Assembly (NCBI GenBank): GCA_002338515.1
Contig: DDIL01000168.1
Coordinates: 9,291 to 25,788 of the forward strand
Source of the DNA: Glaciecola sp. UBA1851
GTDB lineage: Bacteria > Pseudomonadota > Gammaproteobacteria > Enterobacterales > Alteromonadaceae
DNA: 16,498 nucleotides
Direction: 5' to 3'
Shown here: piece by piece, positions 15,038-16,498 of the stretch
How the letters are laid out: every line of letters starts with the position of its first letter
Numbering within the stretch: position 1 is the stretch's first letter
Program-made: the position numbers and the translations under genes
Notes under the pieces: generated by a model
What the model saw: the letters and a program-made list of their open reading frames with translations, nothing else
Told to the model about the DNA's origin: nothing
The model's database searches: none

Positions 15038-16498
15038 TTACTCGTCTAAGAAGCTCTTTAGCTGTTCAGAACGACTTGGATGGCGCAATTTACGTAATGC
15101 TTTTGCTTCAATTTGACGAATACGTTCACGAGTTACATCAAATTGTTTGCCCACTTCTTCTAGTGTATGGTCAGTATTCATGTCAATACCGAATCTCATA
15201 CGTAGCACTTTAGCTTCACGAGCAGTTAACCCAGCAAGTACTTCTTGTGTCGCATCTTTCAAACTTCCGCCTGTAGCAGAATCAAGTGGCTGAGTAATTG
15301 TTGTGTCTTCTATAAAATCACCAAGATGCGAATCTTCATCATCGCCAATTGGTGTTTCCATTGAAATTGGCTCTTTAGCAATTTTAAGGACTTTACGTAT
15401 TTTGTCTTCAGGCATAATCATACGTTCTGACAACTCTTCTGGAGTAGGTTCACGGCCCATTTCCTGAAGCATTTGTCGTGATATACGATTGAGCTTATTA
15501 ATTGTTTCAATCATGTGTACTGGTATGCGGATTGTGCGCGCTTGGTCAGCAATTGAACGAGTGATTGCTTGACGAATCCACCATGTTGCATAAGTTGAGA
15601 ACTTGTAGCCACGACGGTATTCAAACTTGTCAACTGCTTTCATCAAACCGATATTACCTTCTTGAATAAGGTCCAAGAATTGTAAGCCGCGGTTTGTATA
15701 TTTCTTAGCAATTGAAATTACCAAACGCAGGTTTGCTTCAACCATTTCTTTTTTCGCTCGGCGAGCTTTTGCTTCACCAATAGACATACGTCTGTTGATA
15801 TCTTTGATATCAGGGATGATTAAGCCAGTTTCTTGCTCTACCGCATTCATTTTGCTAACACAACGTTCAATTTCTTCTTTAAATTCAAGTAATCGAGGAA
15901 CGTAGGTCTCATTTTTTGCTAATACTTCATACAACCAGTCAGTTGTTGTTTCATTGCCAGCAAACGCGCGGATAAAGTCTCTTTTTGGCATTTTCGAATT
16001 GATGACGCAAAATTTCATAACCAAACGCTCTTGGATACGAACTCTGTCCATCATATTTCGCATATTTTTAACCATACGATCGAACTGTTTAGGTACTAAT
16101 CTAAACTCTTTAAACACATCACTTAACTCTGCAATTTCTTTTTTCGCAGACTTATGTGCACGGCCTTTAGATTCGATTACGTCACGGGCTTTGTTGTACT
16201 GAACGCGAAGACCAGCAAATTTCTCACGAGCTAATTCTGGGTCTACAGAATTATCATCTTCCTCGTCTTCGTCATCTTCATCGTCGTCATCATCTTCAAG
16301 TTCTTCAGCCGTTAATTCTGAACCTACATTTGTTGCTGTTGGCGCAACATCTTCTTCATTAGGATCAACAAATCCTATTATAATATCGCTTAGTCTAATT
16401 TCTTCAGCTTCGTACAAATCCCATTGGTCTAGTAAATAAGTAATGGCCTCTGGGTATTCTGCTACGGAACATTGAACTTGGTTAATTCCTTCTTCAAT
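15038..16498 (-). CDS. rpoD: RNA polymerase primary sigma factor RpoD (sigma-70), N-terminus cut by window end
   Basis: 486 residues are visible. The frame stays open to the window edge, beginning IEEGINQVQCSVAEYPEAIT, which aligns with E. coli RpoD near residue 123, so about 120 residues (region 1.1 and part of 1.2) lie outside. Visible in order: an acidic tract (about 65-83, mostly Asp/Glu) in the non-conserved region, NRRMSIGEAKARRAKKEMVE, region 2 (about 256-327: core binding, -10 melting and recognition, with YKFSTYATWWIRQAITRSIA), region 3, and region 4.2 helix-turn-helix (about 444-472, LEEVGKQFDVTRERIRQIEA) for -35 recognition. It ends SFLDE, the usual terminus. RpoD directs RNA polymerase to housekeeping promoters. 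An internal TTG at 16417 is not the start. A strong terminator follows. Confidence 0.98.
   Translation of the reverse strand: MEEGINQVQCSVAEYPEAITYLLDQWDLYEAEEIRLSDIIIGFVDPNEEDVAPTATNVGSELTAEELEDDDDDEDDEDEEDDNSVDPELAREKFAGLRVQYNKARDVIESKGRAHKSAKKEIAELSDVFKEFRLVPKQFDRMVKNMRNMMDRVRIQERLVMKFCVINSKMPKRDFIRAFAGNETTTDWLYEVLAKNETYVPRLLEFKEEIERCVSKMNAVEQETGLIIPDIKDINRRMSIGEAKARRAKKEMVEANLRLVISIAKKYTNRGLQFLDLIQEGNIGLMKAVDKFEYRRGYKFSTYATWWIRQAITRSIADQARTIRIPVHMIETINKLNRISRQMLQEMGREPTPEELSERMIMPEDKIRKVLKIAKEPISMETPIGDDEDSHLGDFIEDTTITQPLDSATGGSLKDATQEVLAGLTAREAKVLRMRFGIDMNTDHTLEEVGKQFDVTRERIRQIEAKALRKLRHPSRSEQLKSFLDE

Overview
The window looks like chromosomal DNA of an AT-rich marine gammaproteobacterium, most likely Alteromonadales (a Colwellia/Thalassotalea-like genome). 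This rests on a 5'-truncated rpoD whose protein follows the E. coli sigma-70 pattern almost residue for residue in regions 2-4, on the mix of large TonB receptor, secreted peptidases and RND efflux genes, and on short REP-like hairpin repeats. The genus is inference.

Layout. (1) 1-674 holds no intact gene. It has three copies of a REP-like inverted-repeat element (1-111, 291-410, 412-547). Between the first two lies a remnant of an IS110-family insertion sequence: 22 codons of the transposase N-terminus plus its upstream non-coding end. (2) 675-2753 (+) is a secreted S33-type alpha/beta hydrolase carrying a C-terminal four-helix membrane domain. The reading frame is open upstream to a GTG at 342, but that part is translated repeat DNA; the real start is at 675. 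(3) 2805-3332 (-) is a small lipoprotein that looks like a Nudix fold with its catalytic box destroyed. (4) 3455-7629 (+) is a two-gene RND efflux operon (adaptor plus HAE1-type pump) with no outer-membrane channel gene. (5) 7696-14405 is the most interesting part: a secreted, unusually long cyanophycinase-like S51 serine peptidase (-), divergent from a 976-residue TonB-dependent receptor (+) and a YfcC-family amino-acid transporter (+). (6) 14410-14955 (-) is a small exported protein with an ERLxCFD motif, lying just downstream of rpoD (15038 to the window end, -).

How they may work together. The peptidase, receptor and inner-membrane carrier form a plausible scavenging module: a secreted S51 enzyme cuts a polymer or peptide with beta-aspartyl links (cyanophycin is the known substrate of the family), the TonB receptor imports products across the outer membrane, and the YfcC-like carrier moves amino acids or dipeptides across the inner membrane. 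The family assignments are well supported by motifs; the substrate and the pathway are inference. Terminators close the hydrolase/lipoprotein pair, the RND operon and rpoD; a hairpin between receptor and transporter may lower transporter expression.
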